A stretch of 64,000 nt of DNA from Combretum micranthum (GCA_024138025.1 JAMXBD010000064.1:2046001-2110000); one strand, 5' to 3'; shown: positions 35,001-49,260, numbered from the stretch's first letter. Notes: generated by a model not told the origin, from the sequence alone. Translations and numbers: made by a program.

Positions 35001-35744
35001 ATTATGTTTTCTCAACCAGTCTACTCCTATCATATTTATTACTATAATATTCGCAAGTAAAATATCACCTTCCATTTTTATATCCAAATTCCTTACAAAT
35101 CCAAGTCAACATTGCTCCATATACTAAAGGTATCTACAAGCACACTCTTAACTGCCTTCTCATAACAAAACAACAAACTTCTCAAATGCTTGAAAACTTG
35201 CACCTGTATCACAATCCTAAGAAACACTTGCCCTTCAGGCTCTTTTCATTATTTGGCTCGATATCCATATTGTCCACACTTGAAATAGAATACCTAAGGA
35301 GCAATTTTTTTTTTTTTTTTCCAAAACTTATCACTGCCCAACCTTGACACTTGAAAAGCAGGCATTCTTAAGCCACTTGAAATCCTTAAACGGTCCATAA
35401 CATCTACTACACTTTTTTTTATACCTTGAACTGTTGATTTGTCTTGATAAAAGATCCTCTTCTCCCTGTCTTAGGTAAGGATGCTAAATATCTTAAGGTA
35501 TAACCATCCAAAAGAATCTAAACACTATGGGACTACAAGATATGATCTTACTAACACAAACAAACATATCTCCACAAAAAAAGGGTAATCCAACTTAAGG
35601 ATCAAAACTCTAAACTACAGGATGAAAACAACACTAATCTAGATAAGATCAAGAACCTAATGTATTCTACCCCTCATCATTGCTCACCGTCCTAAGGAGT
35701 CAAAACTTAAATCTAATAGATCATAACCTATTGCTCTGATACCA
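32049..35744 (-). pseudogene. gypsy internal region 1, degenerate gag-pol
   Basis: PBS at 35731-35744 (complement TGGTATCAGAGCAA), PPT at 32049-32059. Reading minus: a zinc-knuckle trace (KCGQYGYRAK) near 35270, a protease-like VLVDT near 35140, RT leader EYLDLIPEDLLGLPLEKEIG near 34775, and the RT active site YIDD at 34336-34347. LEHIVDENGISINPEK follows near 34200. RNase H traces are DIQYHPGKANVV near 33640 and LSRKRNEN near 33590. Integrase is not recognisable in the last ~1.1 kb. Multiple stops and shifts. Length ~3.7 kb is short for gypsy. Confidence 0.85.
35731..35744 (-). promoter_or_regulatory. primer binding site, internal region 1
   Basis: The plus strand reads TTGCTCTGATACCA, the complement of TGGTATCAGAGCAA, matching the 3' end of initiator-Met tRNA. 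It directly abuts LTR 2 when the LTR edge is placed at AATAAG. Confidence 0.9.
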
Positions 35745-37779
35745 AATAAGCTGTAACGCCCTAAAATAAGGCATTACAACCCGCCACGTGTCCCTCTCTT
35801 AAAAGAGACACGCAAAGGCTCTAAATCCCAATACCACAAAATATAAACATATAAAAATCTCCATGAATCACATTTAAGGATACTCTAGAAGGAACAAAAC
35901 CTGTGAAACCTGTAATTTATAACTTTCAAATATCTCCTATAATAAACTAAATCCGAGTTGGCAAAACCAAAGCCAACAATAATCCAGAAAAGATCTAACT
36001 TCCAACTTAAAATCATATAATCTGTTTAATAAACAATTACATAAAAACCAATACTTCAAATCCTCAATCGATAAATAATCAAAATATTGTTTCAAAAATC
36101 TTCAAAACTCAAGAAATCCTTTTCATAGGTCATGTATAACATCCTATTCCTCTGCAGTATAGTCAGGTCCACTATCGCCATCCCCATGATCAAAATACAA
36201 GTCATAACCAGACAAGTATAAACAATATCTCCATCACTTGCACCTGAAAAGAAAGGAATGAGCGAAAACGCCCAGTACGCCAGTCCACAAACAAATGCAA
36301 ATGCACAAACAACATGTATATACGTGCAACTAACTAAATGCAAACAACAGGATTATTATCTTCATTAAGCCTGCAAAACAACACAGTTTAGAATCATAGA
36401 TCTCTGATCCCAAACTTGGAGTTACTCAGACTCCTGAAAAACAACCATATATCGAAAATAAATAATTATATACATATATTGGTGAATGGGTACTCCCCAA
36501 ACACCCGCGGCCATACTGCCAATAAACCTATATCTACCGGAATCATCTCCAAGTGCAACTCCACTAGGGACAACGACACACAAGGATCATCAGGGTGCCT
36601 CACCAGTATCACTGTCTGCCAGGTCTTTACTGGTCAAAGCCAAAGACATCCAAAAAACAATTTAAGCCAAATAGAATTAAGTTCATTTATATATCTGTTC
36701 CTACAGGCAACAATCAGAAAACTAAACCTGCAAGCAAATACAACAAACAAGGAAAGGTCGTACCTTTTCCAATTCCAGGAACAATTTCTCCAAATCCACA
36801 AATCCCTTATGAACAACAATACAAAATCTCCAAATCTCCTGATATACAAATAAATAGAAATATGTAAATCCTCAACCCATACAACCCTAATGTATCAAAA
36901 TCTCCAAAACCCTAACCTTTTATGGAAACCACAACAAAAATTTCTTTTTCTATCAAACTCCTCAAAAACTCAAAAGAACATATCTTTCTCTAAAAACCTA
37001 ATATGGAAATCCACATAAACAGACAAATCTCTCCATAAAACTGAACTTTTATAGAACCTTTGATTTAAAGGATGAGAACTTACCTTTAATTCTTCCTGAA
37101 ACCAAACCTTAGGTTTTCTTCATTTATCATTAGATAAAAACTCCAAAAAGAACAACTTCCTCCAAAACCCTAGATAGATAAACCAACAAGAACAGACATG
37201 ATATATCACTAATCGTTCCTTTGTTTAAATCTACGATTAAAAAGACATAACTTACCTGATTTGAATCTTGATCCTTGCTTGTTTTCCCGAAAGATTGGAT
37301 CTTGATAAAAACTAGGGTTTCCAATAAAAATCCCTTCAAAATCCAAAAAAACCCTAAGGAAACGAAACGATATATGAAGAATCTTGATAGATAAAGGCAA
37401 GATTACTTACTCTTGATCCAAATCTGATCTCCCTTGATTTTGTTCTTCAAAAACACCCAAAAACTCTCAATTCTCTCTTTCTGGTCAAAGGAAGGAGGTT
37501 ACAAATGAAAAACACGAACCCTAGGATTTCTTATAACAGCACAGGAAACGAAAGGACACCTCATGTATTATATGCCTGCCATATAATACACATAAATAAA
37601 ACTTATAAGGATGGACCATAAAACCCTCTTATTTTTCAGCATATGACAACTTTTACCCTTTATCATAATTTATTGAAGATTTACTATTTTTAAAGACTTG
37701 TTGACCATAGAACCCTCTTATTTTATAACAAATGACAAACTTACCCTTCTTTATAATTTATTTATCTTTATATTACATT
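35745..37779 (-). repeat. gypsy LTR 2
   Basis: About 2035 bp. Its right ~790 bp (from roughly 36990) is identical by eye to LTR 1, whereas the left half differs by scattered single-base indels. Confidence 0.92.
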
Positions 37780-40700
37780 TCTCCCCTCCTAAAAGAAACT
37801 TTCGTCCTCGAAAGTTACCCGAATCACTATCTCCTTTTTATCCATGCATCCATCGGCTTTTTGTTACTCATTTTCTTCTTGTTTCTGATTCTTTACACCA
37901 TATTGACCCATCTTCATGTTTATATCTACTAGCTAGAATTTAATTCCATCAACGTTTCTTTAATTCTTAACTTTCACCACTCAATTTGGATTCACTTCCT
38001 CCGTTACTTCACAACAGATCTCTTGACTATAACTTAAACTTATTAACAATATTCATCAAGAAATCTTTCCTTGACTTCATTGTATTAAATTTTCAATTCA
38101 ATTTCCTCGACCGATGTTTAGAAAGCTGAAAATCTCATAACTATAATTCCAAATTTAAATTCCAAAAGTCAACATCTTACATTAACTTGGAACTCCAAAT
38201 GTCACTATGCTACTTCTACTTCCATTGATTCAACTTAGTTTTTATCCTTATTGTTCCATATAAAAAAATAATTCACATCACTTGCATATCATTCGTCTAA
38301 TCTCAAAATACTCATCAACTAACCATACTTCTTTCAATATGTTTTCTCAATCTCTAATATATTTTCTTATATTTTCCATCAATATATACATGAAGATTAA
38401 AATTAGTACTTATGTCCTTAAGTAAACATTTAAAATCATCAGATGACTTCTAACTCTTCCTTTGACATCATTACTTTTAACGTTCCGATAATTCTTTGAT
38501 ATTTAGATTACTAATGTACTTCGTCTCCAGGTTTCACCATACAAATCCATTTATTGGCCCAATATTAAGTGATTGTTCTTCACTTGGATTTGATATCCTT
38601 ATATAACTATTAAATTTACTTCTCAACAAAAGATCTTCTTTGATTATATACTTTTATCTTAATTCATAAATCAATCATTACATCCTCTAATACAATTGTA
38701 TATTACACTGTAGAAAAATTCAATCCAACTTATTATTTGACCATTATACTTTACCTCTAATTACCACCATTTCCATTGAAACTTCTTTAGGACGTATTCA
38801 CCTTTTAATCCTTCAAATAACAATCAGAAAACTCAAATCACGAAATTTAAGATTTTTCAACCCTAACTCTAATGATCAAACCTTACATTGCTCTGTCATT
38901 TCATATGATCATAGCATCCACGTATCTACCAGTCAGTTTTATCACCCCTGTTAAACACCATAAACAATCCACAACTTTTACTTATTCATCGTACTTTTCC
39001 AATTGTCTTCCAAAACTTGTATTGCTTTTTATATAACAATTTATATCTTCATATAAATTTTCTTTAAGAATCATCTCAACATTCATCATCATAGATTAAT
39101 ATAGATGTCATCCTTGTTTCACTATCCATAGATTTCCCGTAACTCACTAAGATCATATTTCCTTCTTGCAATGGCCATTTCACATGCACATTCATATCTT
39201 CATAGGATTTAACTATTCTCTAATTTATATTGGTTATCTCAATATTTTTTTTTCTACTCTTCAACATAATCTTTCTCATGTCATCTAACAAATATCGCTC
39301 TAAGGTGACCAAAGCCACTAAATTCTCATTCCTCTTCCTACTCAAAGTTTCTGCCACAACATTCGCTTTTCCAGGGTGATATTGTATATCCGCATCAAAA
39401 TCCTTTATTAGTTCCGACTACCTCCTTTGTGTCATATTCAAATCTCTCTAGTTGAAAATATACTTCAAACTCTTGTTATTCATGAAGATTTTGCACTTCT
39501 CATCAAGTAATTGATGTCTCTAACTCTTTAATGTATGAACTATGACTGCCAGTTCCATGTCATGAGTGAGTTAGTTCTTTTCATAAGGCTTTAACTATCT
39601 AGATGCATATGCTCTAATTTTACCTCCTTGCATCAAAACACAATCTAGATCTTGCATAGAAGCGTCAATACCAATAATGTACTATTCACTACTTACTAGC
39701 AAAGCTATCACCGGTGCAGATACTAACTTTTCTTTTAACTATTGTAAACTACTTCCACAATTATCATCCCACACATACTTCACTCCCTTTTGAGTCATTC
39801 TTATTAAAGGATTTAGAAATCTTGGAAAAATCCTCTACAAATCTCCTGTAATATCTTGTTGTTCCTAAGAACTTCTAATTTCCAACACATTCCTAGGAGT
39901 TAACCATTCCCTTATAACTTTTTCCTTTTCAGGATTTATTGAAATTCCATTTTCATCCACAATATGTTCTAAGAGAAACATGGCTCAAACTTATACTTGG
40001 TGAGCTTGGCATATCACTTTTCTTCTTGTAACATTCTCAAAACTAATATCAAATGTTCTTCTTTAATATTTGAATACGTGAAAAACATCATCAATATACA
40101 CTAACACAACCGAATTCATTTATCTTTAAAGACTTTTTTCATAAGATCCATTAAATATAACTGGGGCATTTATAAGATCAAAAGCATAACCACGAATTCA
40201 CAATGCCCGTATCTAGTCATAAAATCTTTGAAAATATCGTCGGCTTAAATCTGCAGCACTACTACAACGGGTACTTATTCTTAATCATCACTTGGTTTAA
40301 CTCTTTATAATCTATACATAACCTCATGTTCCCATCTTTCTTTTCACAAACTCACTGGAACTCTCAAGGTGATACGATTGGTATAAAGAACTTCTTCTTA
40401 AGCAAGTCCTCCATGTTGAACTTTTAATTCCTCCAATTCCGTCGAGCCATACGATATGGTACTTTAGACTTAGATAAGCTATTTGATACTAAATCAATAC
40501 AAAACCCTATCTCTTTTTCAAGCGATAGCCCTAATAGATCTTCTGGAATTAAATCAAGATATTCTCTCACTATTTGTATCGTCGTAGGATCGGTCTTTAA
40601 TTCATCTCCTATTGTTAAAATTATCATTTACTAAAACTGACTTTTCCTACAACTCATATGTAAGCAGCATTGAAGGTCCTTGCACTTTAAGCTTATACAT

Positions 40701-41501
40701 AAAATGATCTCCATCCAATAAACTAAACTCCACAACTAGATCCAAATACAACATTATGTTTTCTCAACCAGTCTACTCCTATCATTTTTATTACTATAAT
40801 ATTCGCAAGTAAAATATCACCTTCCATTTTTATATCCAAATTCCTTACAAATCCAAGTCAACATTGCTCCATATCCTAAAGGTATCTACAAGCACACTCT
40901 TAACTGCCTTCTCATAACAAAACAACAAACTTCTCAAATGCTTGAAAACTTGCACCTGTATCACAATCCTAAGAACACTTGCCCTTCAGGCTCTTTTCAT
41001 TATTTGGCTCGATATCCATATTGTCCACACTTGAAATAGAATACCTAAGGACAATTTTTTTTTTTTTTTCCAAAACTTATCACTGCCCAACCTTGACACT
41101 TGAAAAGCAGCATTCTTAAGCCACTTGAAATCCTTTATCAAACGTCCATAATATCTACTACACTTTTTTTATACCTTGAACTGTTGATTTGTCTTGATAA
41201 AAGATCAACCTCTTCTCCCTGTCTTAGGTAAGGATGCTAATATCTTAAGGTATAACCATCCAAAAGGATCAAAACACTATGGGACTACAAGATATGATCT
41301 TACTAACACAAACAAACATATCTCCACAAAATAAAAGGGTAATCCAACTTAAGGATCAAAACTCTATAACTACAGGATGAAAACAATACTAATCTAGATA
41401 AGATCAAGAACCCAATGTATTTACCCCTCTCATCATTACTCACCGTCCTAAGGAAGTCAAAACTTAAATCTAATAGATCATAACCTATTGCTCTGATACC
41501 A
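37780..41501 (-). pseudogene. gypsy internal region 2, degenerate gag-pol
   Basis: PPT at 37780-37790, PBS at 41488-41501. The longest readable piece is the RT leader ORF 40424-40627 (VREYLDLIPEDLLGLSLEKE). YIDD lies at 40087-40098. Same domain order and same missing integrase as the other copies, with private indels (for example an added A within the 39060-39140 segment). Confidence 0.85.
41488..41501 (-). promoter_or_regulatory. primer binding site, internal region 2
   Basis: TTGCTCTGATACCA on the plus strand, complement of the initiator-Met PBS, abutting LTR 3. Confidence 0.9.
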
Positions 41502-43547
41502 AATAAGCTGTAACGCCCTAAAATAAGGCATTACAACCCGCCACGTGTCCCTCTCTTAAAGAGACACGCAAAGGCTCTAAATCCCAATACCACAAAATAT
41601 AAACATATAAAAATCTCCATGAACCACATTTAAGGGCACTAAAAGGAACAAAACCTGAAACCTGTAATTTATAACTTTCAAATATCTCCTGTAATATAAA
41701 CTAAATCCGAGTTGGCAAAACCAAAGCCAACAATAATCCAGAAAAAGATCTAACTTCCAACTTAAAATCATATAATCCTGTTTAATAAACAATTACATAA
41801 AAACCAATACTTCAAATCCTCAAAAAGATAACTAATCAAAATATTGTTTCAAAAATCTTCAAAACTCAAGAAATCCTTTTTTTTTTCATAGGTCATGTAT
41901 AACATCCTATTCCTTGCAGTATAGTCAGGTCCACTATCGCCATCCCCATGATCAAAATACAAGTCATAACCACAAGTCATAAACAATATCTCCATCACCT
42001 TGTACCTGAAAAAGAAAGGAATGAGCGAAAACGCCCAGTACGCCATCCACAAACAATATGCAAATGCACAAACAACATGTATAGATACGTGCAACTAACT
42101 AAATGCAAACAACAGGATTATTATCTTCATTAAGCCTGCAAAACAACACAGTTTAGAATCATAGATCTCTGATCCCAAACTTGGAGTTACTCAGACTCCT
42201 GAAAAACAACTATATATCGAAAATAAATAATTATATACATATATTGGTGAATGGGTACTCCCCAAACACCCGCGGCCATACTGCCAATAAACCTATATCT
42301 ACCGGAATCATCTCCAAGTGCAACTCCACTAGGGACAACGACACACAAGGATCATCAGGGTGCCTCACCAGTATCACTGTCTGCCAGGTCTTTACTGGTC
42401 AAAGCCAAAGACATCCAAAAAAACAATTTAAGCCAAATAGAATTAAGTTCATTTATATATCTGTTCCTACAGGCAACAATCAGAAAACTAAACCTGCAAG
42501 CAAATACAACAAACAAGGAAAGGTCGTACCTTTTCCAATTCCAGGAACAATTTCTCCAAATCCACAAATCCCTTATGAACAACAATACAAAATCTCCAAA
42601 TCTCCTGATATACAAATAAATAGAAATATGTAAATCCTCAACCCATACAACCCTAACGTATCAAAATCTCCAAAACCCTAACCTTTTTATGGAAACCACA
42701 ACAAAATTTCTTTTTCTTCTATCAAACTCCTCAAAAACTCAAAAGAACATATCTTTCTCTAAAAACCTAATATGGAAATCCACATAAACAGACAAATCTC
42801 TCCATAAAACTGAACTTTTATAGAACCTTTAATTTAAAGGATGAGAACTTACCTTTAATTCTTCCTGAAACCAAACCTTAGGTTTTCTTCATTTATCATT
42901 AGATAAAAACTCCAAAAAGAACAACTTCCTCCAAAACCCTAGATAGATAAACCAACAAGAACAACATGATATATCACTAATCGTTCCTTTGTTTAAATCT
43001 ACGATTAAAAAGACATAACTTACCTGATTTGAATCTTGATCCTTGCTTGTTTTCCCGAAAGATTGGATCTTGATAAAAACTAGGGTTTCCAATAAAAATC
43101 CCTTCAAAATCCAAACAAAACCCTAAGGAAACGAAACGATATATGAAGAATCTTGATAGATAAAGGCAAGATTACTTACTCTTGATCCAAATCTGATCTC
43201 CCTTGATTTGTTCTTCAAAAACACCCAAAAACTCTCAATTCTCTCTTTCTGGTCAAAGGAAGGAGGTTACAAATGAAAAACACGAACCCTAGGATTTCTT
43301 ATAACAGCACAGGAAACGAAAGGACACCTCATGTATTATATGCCTGCCATATAATACACATAAATAAAACTTATAAGGATGGACCATAAAACCCTCTTAT
43401 TTTTCAGCATATGACAACTTTTACCCTTTATCATAATTTATTGAAGATTTACTATTTTTAAAGACTTGTTGACCATAGAACCCTCTTATTTTATAACAAA
43501 TGACAAACTTACCCTTCTTTATAATTTATTTATCTTTATATTACATT
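41502..43547 (-). repeat. gypsy LTR 3
   Basis: About 2046 bp. It is the most divergent LTR near its left edge (AAGGGCACTAAAAGGAAC where others read GGATACTCTAGAAGGAAC) and has an extra T-run near 41880. Confidence 0.92.
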
Positions 43548-46500
43548 TCTCCCCTCCTAAAGAAACTTTCGTCCTCGAAAGTTACCTGAATCACTATCTC
43601 CTTTTTATCCATGCATCCATTGGTTCTTGTCACTCCTTTTCTTCTTGTTTCTGATTCTTTACACCATATTGACCCATCTTCATGTTTTATCTGCTAGCTA
43701 GAATTTAATTCCATCAATGTTTCCTTAATTCTTAACTTTCACCACTCAATCTGGATTCACTTCCTCTGTTACTTCACACACACCTCTTGACTATAACTTA
43801 AACTTATTAACAATATTCATCAAGAAATCTTTCCTTGACTTCATTGTATTAAATTTCAATTCAGTTTCCTCGAGATGTTTAGAAAGCTGAAAATCTCATT
43901 ACATTAATTAATTCCAAAAGTCAATATCTTACATTAACCTGGACTCCAAATGTCACTATGTTACTTCTACTTCCATTGATTCAACTTAGTTTTTATCCTT
44001 ATTGTTCCATATAAAAAAATAATTCACATCACTTGCATATCATTCATCTAATATCAAAATACTCATAACTAACCATACTTCTTCAATATGTTTCTCAATC
44101 TCCAATATATTTTCTTATATTTTCCATCAATATATACATGAAGATTAAAATTAGTACTTATGTCCTTAAGTAAACCTTTAAAATCATCGGATGACTTTTA
44201 ACTCTTCCTTTGACATCATTACTCCTAACGTTCCGATAATTCTTTGATATTTAGATTACTAATGCACTTTGTCTCCAGGGTTTCACCATACAAATCCATT
44301 TATTGGCCCAATATTAAGTGATTGTTCTTCACTTGGATTTGATATCCTTATATAACTATTAAATTTACTTCTCAACAAAAGATCTTCTTTGATTATATAC
44401 TTTTATCTTAATTCATAAATCAATCATTACATCCTCTAATACAATTGTATATTACACTGTAGAAAAATTCAATCCAACTTATTATTTGACCATTATACTT
44501 TACCTCTAATTACCACCATTTCCATTGAAACTTCTTAGGACGTATTCACCTTTTAATCCTTCAAATAACAATCAAAAAACTCAAATCACGAACCTAACTC
44601 TAATGATCAAACCTTACATTGCTCTGTCATTTCATATGATCATAGCATCACGTATCTGCTAGTCAGTTTTATCACCCCTGTTAAACACCATAAACAATTC
44701 ACAACTTTTACTTATTCATCGTACTTTTCCAATTGTCTTCCAAAACTTGTATTGCTTTTTATATAACAATTTATATCTTCATATAAATTTTCTTTAAGAA
44801 TCATCTCAAATTCATCATCATAGATTAATATAGATGTCATCCTTGTTTCACTATATAGATTTCCGAACTCACTAAATCATATTTCCTTCTTGCAATGGCC
44901 ATTCACATGTACATTCATATCTTCATAGGATTTAAGTATTCTCTAATTTATATTGGTTATCTCAATATTTTTTTTTTTCTTCAACATGATCTTTCTCATG
45001 CCATCTAACAAATATCGCTCTGAGGTGACCAAGCCACTAAATTCTCATTCCTCTTCTACTCAAAGCTTCTACCACAACATTCACTTTTCCAAGGGTGATA
45101 TTGTATATCCGCATCAAAATCCTTTATTATTCCAACTACCTCCTTTGTGTCATATTCAAATCTCTCTAGTTGAAAATATACTTCAAACTCTTGTTATTCA
45201 TAAAGATTTTGCACTTCTCATCAAGTAATTAATGTCTCTAACTATTTAATGTATGAACTATGACTGCCAGTTCCATGTCATGAGTGAGTCAATTCTTTTC
45301 ATAAGGCTTTAACTATCTAGATGCATATGCTCTATTTTACCTCCTTGCATCAAAACACAATCTAGATCTTGATAGAAGCGTCAATACCAATAATATACTA
45401 TTCACTACTTACTAGCAAAGCTATCACGGTGCAGATACTAACTTTTCTTTTAACTATTGGAAACTACTTCATAATTATCATCCCACACATACTTCACTCC
45501 CTTTTGAGTCATTCTTATTAAAGGATTTAGAAATCTTGGAAAAATCCTCTACAAATCTCCTGTAATATCTTGTTGTTCCTAAGAACTTCTAATTTCCAAC
45601 ACATCTTAGGAGTTGACCATTCCCTTATAACTTTTCCTTTTCGGATTTATTGAAATTCCATTTTCATCCACAATATGTTCTAAGAGAAACAATGGCTCAA
45701 AACTTATACTTGGTGAGCTTGGCATATCACTTTTCTTCTTGTAACATTCTCAAAACTAATATCAAATGTTCTTCTTTAATATTTGAATACGTGAAAAACA
45801 TCATCAATATACACTAACACAACCGAATTCATTTACTCTTTAAAGACCATTTTTCATAAGATCCATTAATATAACTGGGGCATTTATAAGATCAAAAGGC
45901 ATAACCACGAATTCATAATGCCCGTATCTAGTCCTAACAACTGTCTTTGAAAATATCATCGGCTTAAATCTGCAGCACTACTACAACGGGTACTTATTCT
46001 TAATCATCACTTGGTTTAACTCTTTATAATCTATACATAACCTCATGTTCCCATCTTTCTTTTCACAAACTCACTGGAACTCCTCAAGGTGATACGATTG
46101 GTATAAAGAACTTCTTCTTAAGCAAGTCCTCCTGTTGAACTTTTAATTCCTCCAATTTCATCAGAGCCATATGATACGGTACTTTAGACTTAGATAAGCT
46201 ATTTGATACTAAATCAATACAAAACCCTATCTCTTTTTCAAGCGGTAGCCCTAATAGATCTTCTGGAATTAAATCAAGATATTCTCTCACTATTTGTATC
46301 GTCGTAGGATCGGTCTTTAATTCATCTCCTATTGTCAAAATTATCATTTACTAAAACTGACTTTTCCTACAACTCATATGTAAGCAGCATTGAAGGTCCT
46401 TGCACTTCAAGCTTATACATAAAATGATCTCCATCCAATAAACTAAACTCCACAACTAGATCCAAATACAACATTATGTTTTCTCAACCAGTCTACTCCT

Positions 46501-47225
46501 ATCATATTTATTACTATAATATTCGCAAGTAAAATATCACCTTCCATTTTTATATCCAAATTCCTTACAAATCCAAGTCAACATTGCTCCATATACTAAA
46601 GGTATCTACAAGCACACTCTTAACTGCCTTCTCATAACAAAACAACAAACTTCTCAAATGCTTGAAAACTTGCACCTGTATCACAATCCTAAGAAACACT
46701 TGCCCTTCAGGCTCTTTTCATTATTTGGCTCGATATCCATATTGTCCACACTTGAAATAGAATACCTATGGAGCAATTTTTTTTTCTTTTTTTCCAAAAC
46801 TTATCACTGCCCAACCTTGACACTTGAAAAGCAGGCATTCTTAAGCCACTTGAAATCCTTAAACGGTCCATAACATCTACTTCACTTCTTTTTTTATACC
46901 TTGAACTATTGATTTGTCTTGATAAAAGATCGGCCTCTTCTCCCTGTCTTAGGTAAGGATGCTAAATATCTTAAGGTATAACCATCCAAAAGAATCTAAA
47001 CACTATGGGACTACAAGATATGATCTTACTAACACAAACAAACATATCTCCACAAAAAAGGGTAATCCAACTTAAGGATCAAAACTCTACAACTATAGGA
47101 TGAAAACAACACTAATCTAGATAAGATCAAGAACCCTAATGTATTCTACCCCTCTCATCATTGCTCACCGTCCTAAGGAGTCAAAACTTAAATCTAATAG
47201 ATCATAACCTATTGCTCTGATACCA
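43548..47225 (-). pseudogene. gypsy internal region 3, degenerate gag-pol
   Basis: PPT at 43548-43558, PBS at 47212-47225. It preserves the longest RT leader, ORF 46084-46347, running IVREYLDLIPEDLLGLPLEK to LMKLEELKVQQEDLLKKKFF. YIDD lies at 45800-45811. Nearer to copy 1 than copy 2 at several diagnostic positions in the RT region. Confidence 0.86.
47212..47225 (-). promoter_or_regulatory. primer binding site, internal region 3
   Basis: TTGCTCTGATACCA on the plus strand, complement of TGGTATCAGAGCAA, abutting LTR 4, which is the outer 5' LTR of the array. Confidence 0.9.
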
Positions 47226-49260
47226 AATAAGCTGTAACGCCCTAAAATAAGGCATTACAACCCGCCACGTGTCCCTCTCTTAAAAGAGACACGCAAAGGC
47301 TCTAAATCCATACCACAAAATATAAACATATAAAAATCTCCATGAACCCACATTTAAGGGATACTCTAGAAGGAACAAAACCATGAAACCTGTAATTTAT
47401 AACTTTCAAATATCTCCTATAATCTAAACTAAATCCGAGTTGGCAAAACCAAAGCCAACAATAATCAGAAAAGATCTAACTTCCAACTTAAATCATATAA
47501 TCTGTTTAATAAACAATTACATAAAAACCAATACTTCAAATCCTCAATCGATAAATAATCAAAATATTGTTTCAAAAATCTTCAAAAACTCAAGAAATCT
47601 TTTCATAGGTCATGTATAACATCCTATTCCTCTGCAGTATAGTCAGGTCCACTATCGCCATCCCCATGATCAAAATACAAGTCATAACCAGACAAGTATA
47701 AACAATATCTCCATCACTTGCACCTGAAAAGAAAGGAATGAGCGAAAACGCCCAGTACGCCATCCACAAACAAATGCAAATGCACAAACAACATGTATAT
47801 ACGTGCAACTAACTAAATGCAAACAACAGGATTATTATCTTCATTAAGTCTGCAAAACAACACAGTTTAGAATCATAGATCTCTGATCCCAAACTTGGAG
47901 TTACTCAGACTCCTGAAAAACAACTATATATCGAAAATAAATAATTATATACATATATTGGTGAATGGGTACTCCCCAAACACCCGCGGCATACTGCCAA
48001 TAAACCTATATCTACCGGAATCATCTCCAAGTGCAACTCCACTAGGACAACGACACACAAGGATCATCAGGGTGCCTCACCAGTATCACTGTCTGCCAGG
48101 TCTTTACTGGTCAAAGCCAAAGACATCCAAAAAACAATTTAAGCCAAATAGAATTAAGTTCATTTATATATCTGTTCCTACAGGCAACAATCAGAAAACT
48201 AAACCTGCAAGCAAATACAACAAACAAGGAAAGGTCGTACCTTTTCCAATTCCAGGAACAATTTCTCCAAATCCACAAATCCCTTATGAACAACAATACA
48301 AAATCTCCAAATCTCCTGATATACAAATAAATAGAAATATGTAAATCCTCAACCCATACAACCCTAATGTATCAAAATCTCCAAAACCCTAACCTTTTAT
48401 GGAAACCACAACAAAAATTTCTTTTTCTATCAAACTCCTCAAAAACTCAAAAGAACATATCTTTCTCTAAAAACCTAATATGGAAATCCACATAAACAGA
48501 CAAATCTCTCCATAAAACTGAACTTTTATTCAACCTTTGATTTAAAGGATGAGAACTTACCTTTAATTCTTCCTGAAACCAAACCTTAGGTTTTCTTCAT
48601 TTATCATTAGATAAAAACTCCAAAAAGAACAACTTCCTCCAAAACCCTAGATAGATAAACCAACAAGAACAGACATGATATATCACTAATCGTTCCTTTG
48701 TTTAAATCTACGATTAAAAAGACATAACTTACCTGATTTGAATCTTGATCCTTGCTTGTTTTCCCGAAAGATTGGATCTTGATAAAAACTAGGGTTTCCA
48801 ATAAAAATCCCTTCAAAATCCAAAAAAAAAAACCCTAAGGAAACGAAACGATATATGAAGAATCTTGATAGATAAAGGCAAGATTACTTACTCTTGATCC
48901 AAATCTGATCTCCCTTGATTTTGTTCTTCAAAAACACCCAAAAACTCTCAATTCTCTCTTTCTGGTCAAAGGAAGGAGGTTACAAATGAAAAACACGAAC
49001 CCTAGGATTTCTTATAACAGCACAGGAAACGAAAGGACACCTCATGTATTATATGCCTGCCATATAATACACATAAATAAAACTTATAAGGATGGACCAT
49101 AAAACCCTCTTATTTTTCAGCATATGACAACTTTTACCCTTTATCATAATTTATTGAAGATTTACTATTTTTAAAGACTTGTTGACCATAGAACCCTCTT
49201 ATTTTATAACAAATGACAAACTTACCCTTCTTTATAATTTATTTATCTTTATATTACATT
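47226..49260 (-). repeat. gypsy LTR 4 (outer 5' LTR)
   Basis: About 2035 bp, ending exactly at ATATTACATT (49260) where the flanking TIR-unit sequence CCTCTCC starts. Contains a longer A-run near 48823 than the other LTRs. Confidence 0.92.

Larger units (their letters stand above)
30001..49260 (-). mobile_element. tandem Ty3/gypsy array LTR-INT-LTR-INT-LTR-INT-LTR
   Basis: Four ~2.04-kb LTRs (starting 30001, 35745, 41502, 47226) alternate with three ~3.7-kb internal regions, all head to tail on the minus strand. Periods are 5744, 5757 and 5724 bp. Each internal region starts (minus strand) with an intact initiator-Met PBS, TGGTATCAGAGCAA, and ends with the purine tract AGGAGGGGAGA. RT and RNase H remnants identify Ty3/gypsy. 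The array ends exactly at an LTR edge on both sides, as expected of recombination between LTRs of sister or tandem copies. Confidence 0.92.

Noticed and set aside
31180..48395. AACCCTA-like telomeric motif repeats
   Set aside because: Only isolated single occurrences inside LTRs; no tandem run, so not interstitial telomere.
30363..48816. Repeated ORFs of 60-150 codons in the gypsy LTRs (for example MELLRLLKNN... and MKGFLLETLV...)
   Set aside because: They lie inside LTRs, change length by indels from copy to copy and show no known domain. LTR coding is not expected.
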